In this document: in pieces, positions 22,968 through 30,083 of the stretch
How the letters are laid out: every line of letters begins with the position of its first letter
Position numbering within the stretch: the stretch's first letter is position 1
Assembly: GCA_002345745.1 (NCBI GenBank)
Contig: DDWQ01000010.1
Span: forward strand, 495 to 33,615
DNA length: 33,121 bases
Source of the DNA: Candidatus Moranbacteria bacterium UBA2282
GTDB taxonomy: Bacteria; Patescibacteriota; Minisyncoccia; Moranbacterales; UBA2206
Reading direction: 5' to 3'
The notes under the pieces: model-generated
Database searches by the model: none
What the model saw: only the letters and a program-made list of their open reading frames with translations
What the model was told of the DNA's origin: nothing
Made by a program: the position numbers and the translations under genes

Positions 22968-23944
22968 TTAACTGAATACGATAATGATTTTATATAATTT
23001 TTCATAAAATCCCAATCAGGTTTACCGCCTGATGTTGTGGGAAGTTTAATATTTCTTTGTTTTAATCTTGATTGACTAGCTTTTCTCCCATAGTTATATC
23101 TATATTGTTCTTTGTTTAATATCACAGTTAAAAATAAACCAATATATTCATCCATTTCAAATTTTGGTATAAGTTTTTCCACATGATCGCTTGCTGAAAA
23201 ATCAAGTAGTTGATAGGCACAGTATCCAATAACTGCACTATCTATTACTAATACATTTCCTTTTTCTGTAAAGTAATCATAAAATCCAGCCACTCCATTA
23301 GTTGTTGCTTGAGTAGTAACAAAAGGATATTTTCCATTTCCATATTCCTCAAGCTCTAGCAACGGCGTTGTTTTACTTCCGGTTATTTTAAATAAATCAA
23401 TTAAATTAAAAGATTTCCAAGACTCTGTTTTCAGCATTAAATTTTTTTCTATTACGGAATTACAAGAAAGTTTTTCATGAATATTTTTATAGACACTCTC
23501 AATGTAATCATTTATATATTTCCAATTGGGTTCACCATTAAACGTTGCTGGTAATTTTAATTTTGTCTCTGCGAGTCTATGATTACTAGTTATCCTCCCA
23601 TAATTATATCTGTATTTTTCATTTTTTAAGATTGTGCATAAATATAAAGCAATGAATTTATTTAATATAAATTTTGGTTTTAATATCTTTACATTGTCAT
23701 TACAAGAAAAATTACTTTCTTGATATCCAATAAAGCTGTAAGTTATTCTATCAACCGTTATTACATTCTTCTCCTCTGTAAAATAATCATAAAATCCTTC
23801 TACACCATTGTTTGTTGCCTGACCTGTAACAAAAGGGTATTTGCCACACCCAATTTCTTCCAAATCAATTTTTGAAGAAACTGATGGACTTTTTACCTCA
23901 AACAAATCACCTAATCTATAAAATTTATAATTTATTTTCGACAT
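22961..23944 (-). CDS. restriction-modification specificity subunit with two TRDs
   Basis: A 327-aa S subunit. It holds two parallel target-recognition domains that resemble each other: KYPFVTGQATNNGVEGFYDY at ~35-54 versus KYPFVTTQATTNGVAGFYDY at ~205-224; RYNYGRITSNHRL versus RYNYGRKASQSRL; NWKYINDYIESV versus DWDFMKNYIKSL. The second domain is the more canonical. This size and layout match the B subunit of BcgI-type (type IIB) systems, which recognise split sites and form a complex with the A subunit. It starts 1 nt after the A gene. It lacks the HsdS-type C-terminal tail, which instead survives just downstream in another frame. Confidence 0.85.
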   Translation of the reverse strand: MSKINYKFYRLGDLFEVKSPSVSSKIDLEEIGCGKYPFVTGQATNNGVEGFYDYFTEEKNVITVDRITYSFIGYQESNFSCNDNVKILKPKFILNKFIALYLCTILKNEKYRYNYGRITSNHRLAETKLKLPATFNGEPNWKYINDYIESVYKNIHEKLSCNSVIEKNLMLKTESWKSFNLIDLFKITGSKTTPLLELEEYGNGKYPFVTTQATTNGVAGFYDYFTEKGNVLVIDSAVIGYCAYQLLDFSASDHVEKLIPKFEMDEYIGLFLTVILNKEQYRYNYGRKASQSRLKQRNIKLPTTSGGKPDWDFMKNYIKSLSYSVNI

Positions 23945-23945
23945 A

Positions 23946-25760
23946 CTAGTTTAAATTATTAGATGCTAAAAAAGCAACATAATCTCTTATATTTTTTTCA
24001 AAATCTTTTTTAGATAAATTTGAATAATCTGTTTCCATGTATGCTTCTGCACACCACTCATCATCAGCGGATACAATCTTAGTAACACTGAAGCCCGCTT
24101 TTTCCTCCTTGTTAATGTATGAAGTTATCCAGTCTTCTTTTATTTCTTTTTCAAATTTTTGATATAAATCAACTCTGCCCTTTGTTTTCCTTTTTACGAA
24201 ACCATCATTTTTGTAATAGCCAAAATAAACCTTTTTATTTTTGGGATGAGGTCTTTTAGCTGTAAAAACCATAATGCAAGATACTACTCCGACTTTTGAA
24301 TTAAAGAATAATTCATCAGGCATTGAAAAAACTGCTTCCAGAGTATGTTGCTCTAATGCTTTCTTTTTATATTCATAAACTTTGCCAGTTTGAGCTAATG
24401 CTGATTGCATAGGTATAATGGCAACACATTTACCTCCTTGTTCTAAACAGTCTAAATTATTTAGTATAAATTCATATTCATCAACATCATTTTTCTTGTC
24501 TGACTTATATGGTGGATTCAAGAGTCCTACTGTTGGTTTATAATTTTTTACTTCACTAATTATATCATCATCAAAACAACTTCCATTCAAGATATTACTT
24601 TTACCATCTTGATGAATAAACATATTGGAACAAGCAAGCGCAAATATATGAGCCTGATATTCAACACCGATTAATTGATTTTTCTTAATACTTTTAATTT
24701 TATCTTGGTCGCCTTTGGCATCCTTTATCATTAAATTCATAGCACTCACCAAAAAGCCACCGGTGCCAGTACAATTATCATAAACAGTACTATTTTTATT
24801 TACCTCCGCAAGTTCTGACATAAATTCTGTAATATGAGGAGGAGTTAAAACTATTCCCAAGCCCTTATCGCTGTTAGCGTATCTTAAAAATTCAATATAT
24901 AATTGTCCAAGAACATCAAAGTATTCATGAGTTTTTATAAAGTCTTTAATATTTTCATTTATATCTGAAATAATATCCCTTAAAACATTCTCTTTTTTTG
25001 ATAAAGAATAATCTGTTTTTATGAATTCAAAACGACTTATTAATACTGCTAATTTTGTCTCACCAATATTGCCATTCTGAAACTCATTTTTAACTGTTGT
25101 AACTAAATATTCAGCTAGTTGCTTTGGGTCTGAATAGTCCTTATAAGATTTGGAAAATGCTTTATTTTCAAGTGCAATTAAAATACAACTGATGAGTAAA
25201 CCTCGATCGCTTTCAACTATTTTATGTCCATGAAGCTTATCATTTAAATCCTTAGAGAAAGTCAAAAGTTTCTCATAGTCTTGTCTGAACTTTTCAGGGC
25301 TTTTTATATAACCATTTAGATAATCATCTGCTGACAATAATTTATTACCAAATATCTCCACCGCCTTTTTGTCCCCCTTCAACTGTAAGAAGTGTGAAAT
25401 TTTTTTATTTAAATTAGTTTCTCCGCTGATAGCTATAGATAAAACATCAAACTCTTTAGATAGATATGAGCTATAAAGCAATACTCCATCCACAGAAAAA
25501 TCTTTGTACTTATCTTTAGTATAACTTTCGTGTTTTGTTATATCTGCTTTACATTCAATAACAATTATGAAATCTGGATTATTTTTATACTGAATAATAA
25601 ATTCAGGAAAACCATAACCTAAGCCGCTCTTAGAAGCAGTTGTTAAAAGTTTCTTAATTTTTGGATTATCTGATGATTGCTCTTCCAATATAATCTCATC
25701 AAGGAACACTTCAAAATGTTTCCTAATTATTGCCTCAGTTTTTCTTTCATTTTTACTCAT
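23946..25760 (-). CDS. nuclease-N6-adenine methylase fusion (BcgI A-like)
   Basis: A 604-aa protein. An N-terminal PD-(D/E)XK nuclease is indicated by PE (52-53) and IECKAD (E69, K71). The central helical domain resembles HsdM. The methylase core has motif I YDNCTGTGGFLVSA (328-340) and motif IV LLNPPYKS (NPPY 415-418), an N6-adenine type. This single-chain nuclease plus methylase next to an S subunit matches BcgI (637 and 341 aa), so the pair should both methylate and cut without HsdR. A type I HsdM with a vestigial N-terminal domain is the alternative, but HsdM lacks the ECK motif. Its promoter is at 25787-25815. Confidence 0.85.
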   Translation of the reverse strand: MSKNERKTEAIIRKHFEVFLDEIILEEQSSDNPKIKKLLTTASKSGLGYGFPEFIIQYKNNPDFIIVIECKADITKHESYTKDKYKDFSVDGVLLYSSYLSKEFDVLSIAISGETNLNKKISHFLQLKGDKKAVEIFGNKLLSADDYLNGYIKSPEKFRQDYEKLLTFSKDLNDKLHGHKIVESDRGLLISCILIALENKAFSKSYKDYSDPKQLAEYLVTTVKNEFQNGNIGETKLAVLISRFEFIKTDYSLSKKENVLRDIISDINENIKDFIKTHEYFDVLGQLYIEFLRYANSDKGLGIVLTPPHITEFMSELAEVNKNSTVYDNCTGTGGFLVSAMNLMIKDAKGDQDKIKSIKKNQLIGVEYQAHIFALACSNMFIHQDGKSNILNGSCFDDDIISEVKNYKPTVGLLNPPYKSDKKNDVDEYEFILNNLDCLEQGGKCVAIIPMQSALAQTGKVYEYKKKALEQHTLEAVFSMPDELFFNSKVGVVSCIMVFTAKRPHPKNKKVYFGYYKNDGFVKRKTKGRVDLYQKFEKEIKEDWITSYINKEEKAGFSVTKIVSADDEWCAEAYMETDYSNLSKKDFEKNIRDYVAFLASNNLN

Positions 25761-25786
25761 ATATATATTTTTATTTTTCTAGTGAT

Positions 25787-25823
25787 ATTATACCATTGTT
25801 TTCCTTTTCTGTCCTGTGGATAA
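25787..25823 (-). promoter_or_regulatory. restriction-modification operon promoter with adjoining DnaA-box sequence
   Basis: The minus strand has -10 TATAAT (25792-25787) with TGG extension, a 17-nt spacer and -35 AGGACA (25815-25810). A perfect DnaA-box sequence TTATCCACA (25823-25815) touches the -35. The mRNA starts ~20 nt before the methylase ATG. The AbrB-like gene ends 3 bp upstream of the box. Confidence 0.6.
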
Positions 25824-25825
25824 CT

Positions 25826-26002
25826 TTATTTTTTCCAATCCTTAACCAGCACACCTCCACGTACACGCTTGACGACAACCTTCTGTTTTTCTCGCCAGCC
25901 GAGTTCGCGGACAAGTTCAATCGGCAAAGTCAGGCCGATAGATTTTTTACCAATTTTAGTTAATTTTCTGATATCTTTTTCTGTTGATTTTTTATCCGAC
26001 AT
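25826..26002 (-). CDS. AbrB/MazE/SpoVT-type DNA-binding protein
   Basis: A 58-aa protein. The swapped-hairpin signature is clear: IRKLTKIGKKSIGLTLPIEL, then VRELGWREKQKVVVKRVRGG. This fits AbrB/MazE antitoxin-type transcription factors, which bind DNA as dimers. There is no toxin gene next to it. Its stop lies 3 bp from the box at the promoter of the restriction-modification operon, so control of that operon, similar to a C-protein, is the obvious guess. Its frame is open upstream through repeat B to a TAG. The short length explains why it is easily missed. Confidence 0.75.
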   Translation of the reverse strand: MSDKKSTEKDIRKLTKIGKKSIGLTLPIELVRELGWREKQKVVVKRVRGGVLVKDWKK

Positions 26003-26009
26003 ATAATTA

Positions 26010-26071
26010 TGTAAGTAATCAATTACATACTCATTCTACGCCCAAACCAAGCATTTGGCAAAAAACAAAAG
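26010..26071 (-). repeat. module-border repeat, copy B
   Basis: Core (plus strand) GTAAGTAATCAATTACATAC, the most degenerate copy. The right flank TACGCCCAAACCAAGCATTT and GGCAAAAAACAAAAG matches copy D with three differences. On the minus strand a TTG-started frame of 26 codons after the helicase stop (26116-26036) ends ALLFFAKCLVWA in the repeat; copy D reads LFFAKCWVWA plus stop at the same place, so the flank may be the end of a lost gene. Confidence 0.7.
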
Positions 26072-26119
26072 CGCCTCGATTTTATCCCAATCTCTTTTAT
26101 TAACTCGTTCAATCAACTA

Positions 26120-27946
26120 CTAAAGTGAAATAATATTTTCCAGCTTTTCTTTACCCATGACATGTAACTGCGATATGGCTCTCGTCAGGGCAACATAAAG
26201 AAGATCTTTATTGATTCGTCTTTTCTCTTCAGCTAAATCCATATGAATATCGCCATCATATGAAACAAACATATCCTTATTAATGCCCACCAAAACAACA
26301 ATATCAAACTCAACTCCCTGTGCTTCATTCATAGTCATGACATGTATTTTTTTATTTTCAGAAAAAGCCCCCTTAAATTCTGCTAGATATTCACTATCTT
26401 TCCCTAAAATACCCATACTGCCAAAATCATTCTTCTTAATAATTTCTTTGATTTTTGCAACTTCCTGATTCTTTGTTTCCAAGATATACTCACCAACCAA
26501 TACGCCTTCTTTCAATTGGTCAGGTATCTCGATGCTATAACTGAGTTTTTTAATGAAAGCTAGAATATTTTTAGTGTTACGATAAACTTTTTCCAAAACT
26601 ACTTTTCGCTCTTGCGCCATTTGCTCGGAAATATCCTCCCACTGACGAATAGTCCCAAGCTTAACTTGTTGAGCCATATCGCCGACATACACAATTGACT
26701 GACTTTTTTCATTGATGCAAGATTTTATCAGCCTCAATTGATCCGGCAGATAATTCTGGAATTCATCCACCACCGCCAAAGAATATTCCAACTGAGTAAC
26801 CTCTCTTTTATTCTTCACACTTCCATTATTTTGTTGAACCCTATAATCTTTTATAATACTTAATTTTCCATTACTCTTGAGAAATAACTTCAGAAGTAAA
26901 GTTAGGTCAATTCTATCATAAGCACCATCCCGCATCTGTCTTCGAAATAATATTTGTTGTTGTTCGTTGAAAAATTTGCTATATATTTTTTCCAATAAAC
27001 CAAAAATTGAAACTTTCAAATATACATATCGCGACAAATTTTCCAAGGCTTTTAATTTTTGAAATTCATACAAGTCCTTTTCATATTCCGAATCACCAAA
27101 TCTGTCTGTGAAATTACCATCAATACCCAAAATTTTAAATGCCCATTCTGAAAATGTAGTTATCAAAACATCATCAATTCCAAGCTCAGGTAATAGGTGC
27201 AAGAAATATTCTCTCGTTCCATTATCTTGAACAAATACTATTATGGATTTACTAGTATAGATATCAGCCAAATCTGGAGATTGCATCAAATAAGCTACTC
27301 TATGCAAAGCTAATGTCGTTTTACCACTTCCAGCCGGCCCGGAAATCAAAAATGGCCCAATGTGATAGGCTCGAATAACCTGATCCTGCGCCTTTTCCAT
27401 TTGAGCGACAATTTCAGGCAAAATAAATCCAGATTTTTGTGTTGAAAAATATTCTTCATAAACCAGCTCGCGTTCTGCATCAATTGATTCGGTGGATAAA
27501 AATTTAATTTTTCCATCCACGATCATATATTGGTCTTTTCTAAGAAGTTTAATTTTTTGAATTGTCCCATCTGGCCGCTTGAAAACTACATCACCCGGTT
27601 TTTCAAAACGCATAACAGAAGCAGGCGCAACCCATGAATAAATTGATTCCTGATTAAACATGAACTTTGCAAAATAAATACTCACTTCTTTTTCATCAGC
27701 ACTGAATAAAACATCACACCGCACAAAATATGGTGAACCCTCCAAATGCGCCAACTCCCCAACTCTTCTTTGGTTATAGTCTATAATTCCGCTTTCAACA
27801 ATTTGATCCGCAAAGGAAAGGCTACTAAATCTTTCCTTGCTAATCTTCAAAGACTTTTCGGTTTCGACCAAACCGTTTTTAATGCTAGTGCAAGCTTTGG
27901 CCAAATGTGTCCTGGCCTGAGACAAGATTTTTTCTTTGTTAATCAT
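26120..27946 (-). CDS. HelD-like superfamily 1 helicase/ATPase
   Basis: A 608-aa SF1 ATPase. It has a helical N-terminus (1-65), then a small beta domain (SPYFVRCDVL; IYSWVAPASVMRFEKPGD; IQKIKLLRKDQYMIVDGKIK) typical of HelD. Walker A is GPAGSGKT (203-210), Walker B DEFQ (394-397). Late motifs are VMTMNEAQGVEFDIVVLVG and LLYVALTRAISQLHVMG. HelD proteins bind RNA polymerase and eject stalled complexes, and in some bacteria protect against rifamycins. This one is short and may lack part of the arms. Position in the accessory region also allows a defence role. A 75-bp hairpin with a T run sits just before the ATG. Confidence 0.8.
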   Translation of the reverse strand: MINKEKILSQARTHLAKACTSIKNGLVETEKSLKISKERFSSLSFADQIVESGIIDYNQRRVGELAHLEGSPYFVRCDVLFSADEKEVSIYFAKFMFNQESIYSWVAPASVMRFEKPGDVVFKRPDGTIQKIKLLRKDQYMIVDGKIKFLSTESIDAERELVYEEYFSTQKSGFILPEIVAQMEKAQDQVIRAYHIGPFLISGPAGSGKTTLALHRVAYLMQSPDLADIYTSKSIIVFVQDNGTREYFLHLLPELGIDDVLITTFSEWAFKILGIDGNFTDRFGDSEYEKDLYEFQKLKALENLSRYVYLKVSIFGLLEKIYSKFFNEQQQILFRRQMRDGAYDRIDLTLLLKLFLKSNGKLSIIKDYRVQQNNGSVKNKREVTQLEYSLAVVDEFQNYLPDQLRLIKSCINEKSQSIVYVGDMAQQVKLGTIRQWEDISEQMAQERKVVLEKVYRNTKNILAFIKKLSYSIEIPDQLKEGVLVGEYILETKNQEVAKIKEIIKKNDFGSMGILGKDSEYLAEFKGAFSENKKIHVMTMNEAQGVEFDIVVLVGINKDMFVSYDGDIHMDLAEEKRRINKDLLYVALTRAISQLHVMGKEKLENIISL

Positions 27947-27952
27947 GTTATT

Positions 27953-28027
27953 AAAAAAACGACTTATATTTATAAGAGGTAAATTGCATTTTTAGATACA
28001 ATTTGTTCCTTCTTATCGTAAGTCGTT
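27953..28027 (-). promoter_or_regulatory. terminator-like leader hairpin of the HelD-like gene
   Basis: On the minus strand AACGACTTA (28027-28019) pairs perfectly with TAAGTCGTT (27966-27958), which runs into TTTTT. Inside, ATAAGA/TCTTAT and AAATTG/CAATTT give further stems around a 12-nt loop. The T run ends 6 nt before the ATG. Such a structure between promoter and gene can act as an attenuator. Next to it lies a 15-bp palindrome, TTCTATT-A-AATAGAA. Confidence 0.65.
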
Positions 28028-28083
28028 CTATTAAATAGAAGTGATTTTAGGCTCTACTGCAAGACAAAGCTATGTATAAAATT

Positions 28084-28111
28084 ATTTTAGCATATATGCG
28101 TATTTTGTCAA
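28084..28111 (-). promoter_or_regulatory. promoter of the HelD-like gene
   Basis: The minus strand has a perfect -35 TTGACA (28111-28106), a 16-nt spacer and -10 TAAAAT (28089-28084) with TGC extension. Start near 28077 gives a leader of ~130 nt that contains the hairpin at 27953-28027. Layout is the same as the greA promoter. Confidence 0.75.
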
Positions 28112-28129
28112 CAGCCTCACATCTAGCCT

Positions 28130-28170
28130 CATATTTATTCTTTTAGGTAAGTAATTGATTACGTAATCAA
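28130..28170 (-). repeat. module-border repeat, copy C
   Basis: Core (plus strand) GTAAGTAATTGATTACGTAA, with a perfect 16-bp palindrome TTGATTACGTAATCAA (28155-28170), the most regular copy. The left flank CATATTTATTCTTTTAGG is close to copy A. It lies between the AAA ATPase unit and the HelD promoter. Confidence 0.8.
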
Positions 28171-28178
28171 ATAATAAT

Positions 28179-28292
28179 TTAAAGGATATCTATCCATTTT
28201 CCCTCAATAAGCTTGGACGCTGAATGTCCACTGATTGGCATTCCCTCATTATCAAAATATGCAATATGAATTGTTGTTTCTAATTCATTCAT
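28179..28292 (-). CDS. possible 37-aa protein after the AAA ATPase
   Basis: Frame MNELETTIHIAYFDNEGMPI, then SGHSASKLIEGKWIDIL, 7 nt after the ATPase stop and 9 nt before repeat C. The composition is protein-like and the spacing fits a coupled gene, but no family is recognised and the size makes chance possible. It might be the start of a lost gene, as with the 47-aa frame near copy A. Confidence 0.35.
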   Translation of the reverse strand: MNELETTIHIAYFDNEGMPISGHSASKLIEGKWIDIL

Positions 28293-28298
28293 AAAAAA

Positions 28299-29723
28299 TT
28301 ACATTAAAAAATAATAATCAAGCGGCACTGATACTATATTTTCTTTAATATCAATCTTTAATTCAGCGCCAGAAAAAATAATTCCATAATCCGATTTAAT
28401 TTTATGCATAGTTCCCATTACTTGTTTTTTATCTTTATTTCCAAGACCCACTTCGATAACAATTTTTTTGGAATTTCCTATCTGCAAAATAAAGTCAGCT
28501 CCTCCTTGAGCACTATCATAACGAATAATACCATCCCCTCTCAAGATAAATTCTCGATACAAATGAGATCCAATTGAATCTTCCAATAATTTACCCTGCC
28601 TAGTGGAATATGTTCCTTCATTTCCAGAAAAATAAAAAAATGACATTCTTATCGCCGGACTCATAAACAGATATTTATTAGCCTTATTAGCAATTGTCAT
28701 ATTTGAACCATGTGGCGGAATTTTCACCAAAAGTTCAGCTTTTTCTAAAACATCAAAGATATTAGCCAATGTTAGGCGATTAATATTGAATTTATCTGCC
28801 AACGTAGTCAAACTTGTAACATCATTCTCTGCAATTGCAAACAAAATCCTTTTCACTGCACCAAGTGTGTCCTGATCAAAATTCCCGAGAGTCGGCATAT
28901 CTTGCTTGATAATTTTTTCAAGTAAGAGCGATATGTTATTATATATTGAAATTTCATCTGGCATTATTTGTGCAAAAGGAAATGTTCCATATGATAAATA
29001 TTTTTTAATATCATTCCTATCTATTTTTGACCAATAATTATTAACCACGCCGGATAACTCAGCAAGATTTTTATGTACCTCTTGTGCTGATGATGAAAAA
29101 TAGATTGCTTGTCTTATCTTATTTTTCAAGCCAGTAGTCGGATAAATTTTGCTTTTTATCATTTGATATTCGCCAAAACACATAGGTGTCATTGGTTCAA
29201 ATATAGCCCTGCGAGCAATGTTTGGAGTTGATTGTAAAACAATAGCTGAAGATCCAGTGACACAGAAAAAGACATTATTGGTCCTTTCAAATAATGATTT
29301 TAGTGTAATCGCCCATTTTGGATCAGTTTGTACCTCATCAAGAAATATTATTATCGGCTTTTTCAAACTTTCCAAATATTCACCAATAATCTTCTCATAG
29401 GCTGAGATAATTTCATTGATACCTACATCAAAATAGTTTCGCAAGTCTTCCACTGAAATGAAAAAGACTTGCACATCTTGCCGTTTGAAATCCAAGCATA
29501 TTTGCGCCATAAGAGTTGTTTTTCCGACGCCTCGAAAACCAGGTATAATGACCATTCTATTTGAAGATTTTTTATCCAAGAAATCATTGATGTATTTTTG
29601 CAATTTCACATACAAAAAACGCTTGGGATGTTTTTCTCCGGTTGGGGCATGCGTAAAATGCTTCAACCGATCATCCGTAGTTGAAATTTGCTTTTGTAGA
29701 TATTGTATTAGGTCTTGGTTCAT
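28299..29723 (-). CDS. AAA ATPase with DUF4143 C-terminal domain
   Basis: A 474-aa protein. Walker A is GFRGVGKT (62-69), Walker B IIIFLDEVQ (125-132), then a sensor-like CVTGSSAIVLQSTPNIARRA and the MTPMCFGEY segment usual in this family. A winged-helix region follows (LTTLADKFNINRLTLANIFD). The C-terminal DUF4143 part has GADFILQIGNSKKIVIEVGL, a PD-(D/E)XK-like fold in which the last Lys is Gly, so probably not a nuclease. Proteins of this kind are common in archaea and CPR; their function is unknown and DNA binding is likely. A promoter with two palindromes lies just upstream. Confidence 0.85.
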   Translation of the reverse strand: MNQDLIQYLQKQISTTDDRLKHFTHAPTGEKHPKRFLYVKLQKYINDFLDKKSSNRMVIIPGFRGVGKTTLMAQICLDFKRQDVQVFFISVEDLRNYFDVGINEIISAYEKIIGEYLESLKKPIIIFLDEVQTDPKWAITLKSLFERTNNVFFCVTGSSAIVLQSTPNIARRAIFEPMTPMCFGEYQMIKSKIYPTTGLKNKIRQAIYFSSSAQEVHKNLAELSGVVNNYWSKIDRNDIKKYLSYGTFPFAQIMPDEISIYNNISLLLEKIIKQDMPTLGNFDQDTLGAVKRILFAIAENDVTSLTTLADKFNINRLTLANIFDVLEKAELLVKIPPHGSNMTIANKANKYLFMSPAIRMSFFYFSGNEGTYSTRQGKLLEDSIGSHLYREFILRGDGIIRYDSAQGGADFILQIGNSKKIVIEVGLGNKDKKQVMGTMHKIKSDYGIIFSGAELKIDIKENIVSVPLDYYFLM

Positions 29724-29736
29724 ATATATTTAATTA

Positions 29737-29785
29737 TACTACAATGATATGTTTGTAGTATATTATACTATACAAGTGATGTCAA
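29737..29785 (-). promoter_or_regulatory. AAA/DUF4143 promoter with palindromic operators
   Basis: The minus strand has a perfect -35 TTGACA (29785-29780), a 17-nt spacer and -10 TATACT (29762-29757). AGTATA-A-TATACT is centred on the -10. A second perfect repeat, TACTACAA (29737-29744) and TTGTAGTA (29753-29760), covers the -10 and start. This density of symmetry suggests tight, perhaps self-, repression. Confidence 0.7.
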
Positions 29786-29988
29786 GTGCTTACTTTTTGG
29801 CTTATAACAAGCATATTTTCCATGCATTTCTTGTATGAACTTTCTGGATGAGCCCACTTATGCACAATTTTTCTTCTTTTTTGTGCATATTCACCAGCGT
29901 CTGTACATTAAATGTGCAAACTATAACTCCCCCCACAAACACTTTCTTCGTCACGCTGTAGTTTCCTGAGTTTTATAGTAATCGCAAA
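29786..29988. other. gene-free spacer with a 9-bp inverted repeat
   Basis: Between the AAA promoter and repeat D no convincing gene is present. It holds the perfect inverted repeat TATGCACAA (29859-29867) / TTGTGCATA (29881-29889) around a 13-nt T-rich loop. Only very short frames occur. Confidence 0.5.
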
Positions 29989-30051
29989 GTAAGTGATTAA
30001 TTACGTAATCCAATTTTACGCCCAAACCCAGCATTTGGCAAAAAATAAAAG
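29989..30051 (-). repeat. module-border repeat, copy D
   Basis: Core (plus strand) GTAAGTGATTAATTACGTAA, then right flank TACGCCCAAACCCAGCATTT and GGCAAAAAATAAAAG, shared with copy B. The flank's A run doubles as the T tail of the dnaJ terminator on the minus strand. It marks the high-coordinate end of the accessory region. Confidence 0.75.
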
Positions 30052-30075
30052 TGTTCTGTTTGCACAGAACACTTT
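30041..30075 (-). terminator. intrinsic terminator of dnaJ
   Basis: 11-bp stem AAAGTGTTCTG (30048-30058) / CAGAACACTTT (30065-30075) with a 6-nt loop, followed on the minus strand by TTATTTTTT. It starts 8 nt after the dnaJ stop. Confidence 0.9.
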
Positions 30076-30083
30076 GAAATGGA

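Noticed and set aside
25815..25823. Replication origin at the TTATCCACA site
   Set aside because: Only one perfect DnaA box is seen, with no cluster, no dnaA or dnaN nearby and no AT-rich unwinding block.
29955..30036. 27-codon ATG frame through repeat D (MLGLGVKLDYVINHLLCDYY and on)
   Set aside because: The same frame is broken after seven codons in copy B, has no ribosome site and lies after the dnaJ terminator; unlikely to be a gene.
20003..30051. CRISPR array from the four-copy repeat
   Set aside because: Copies are kilobases apart with genes between them, there are no cas genes, and the flanks are partly shared. This is not an array.
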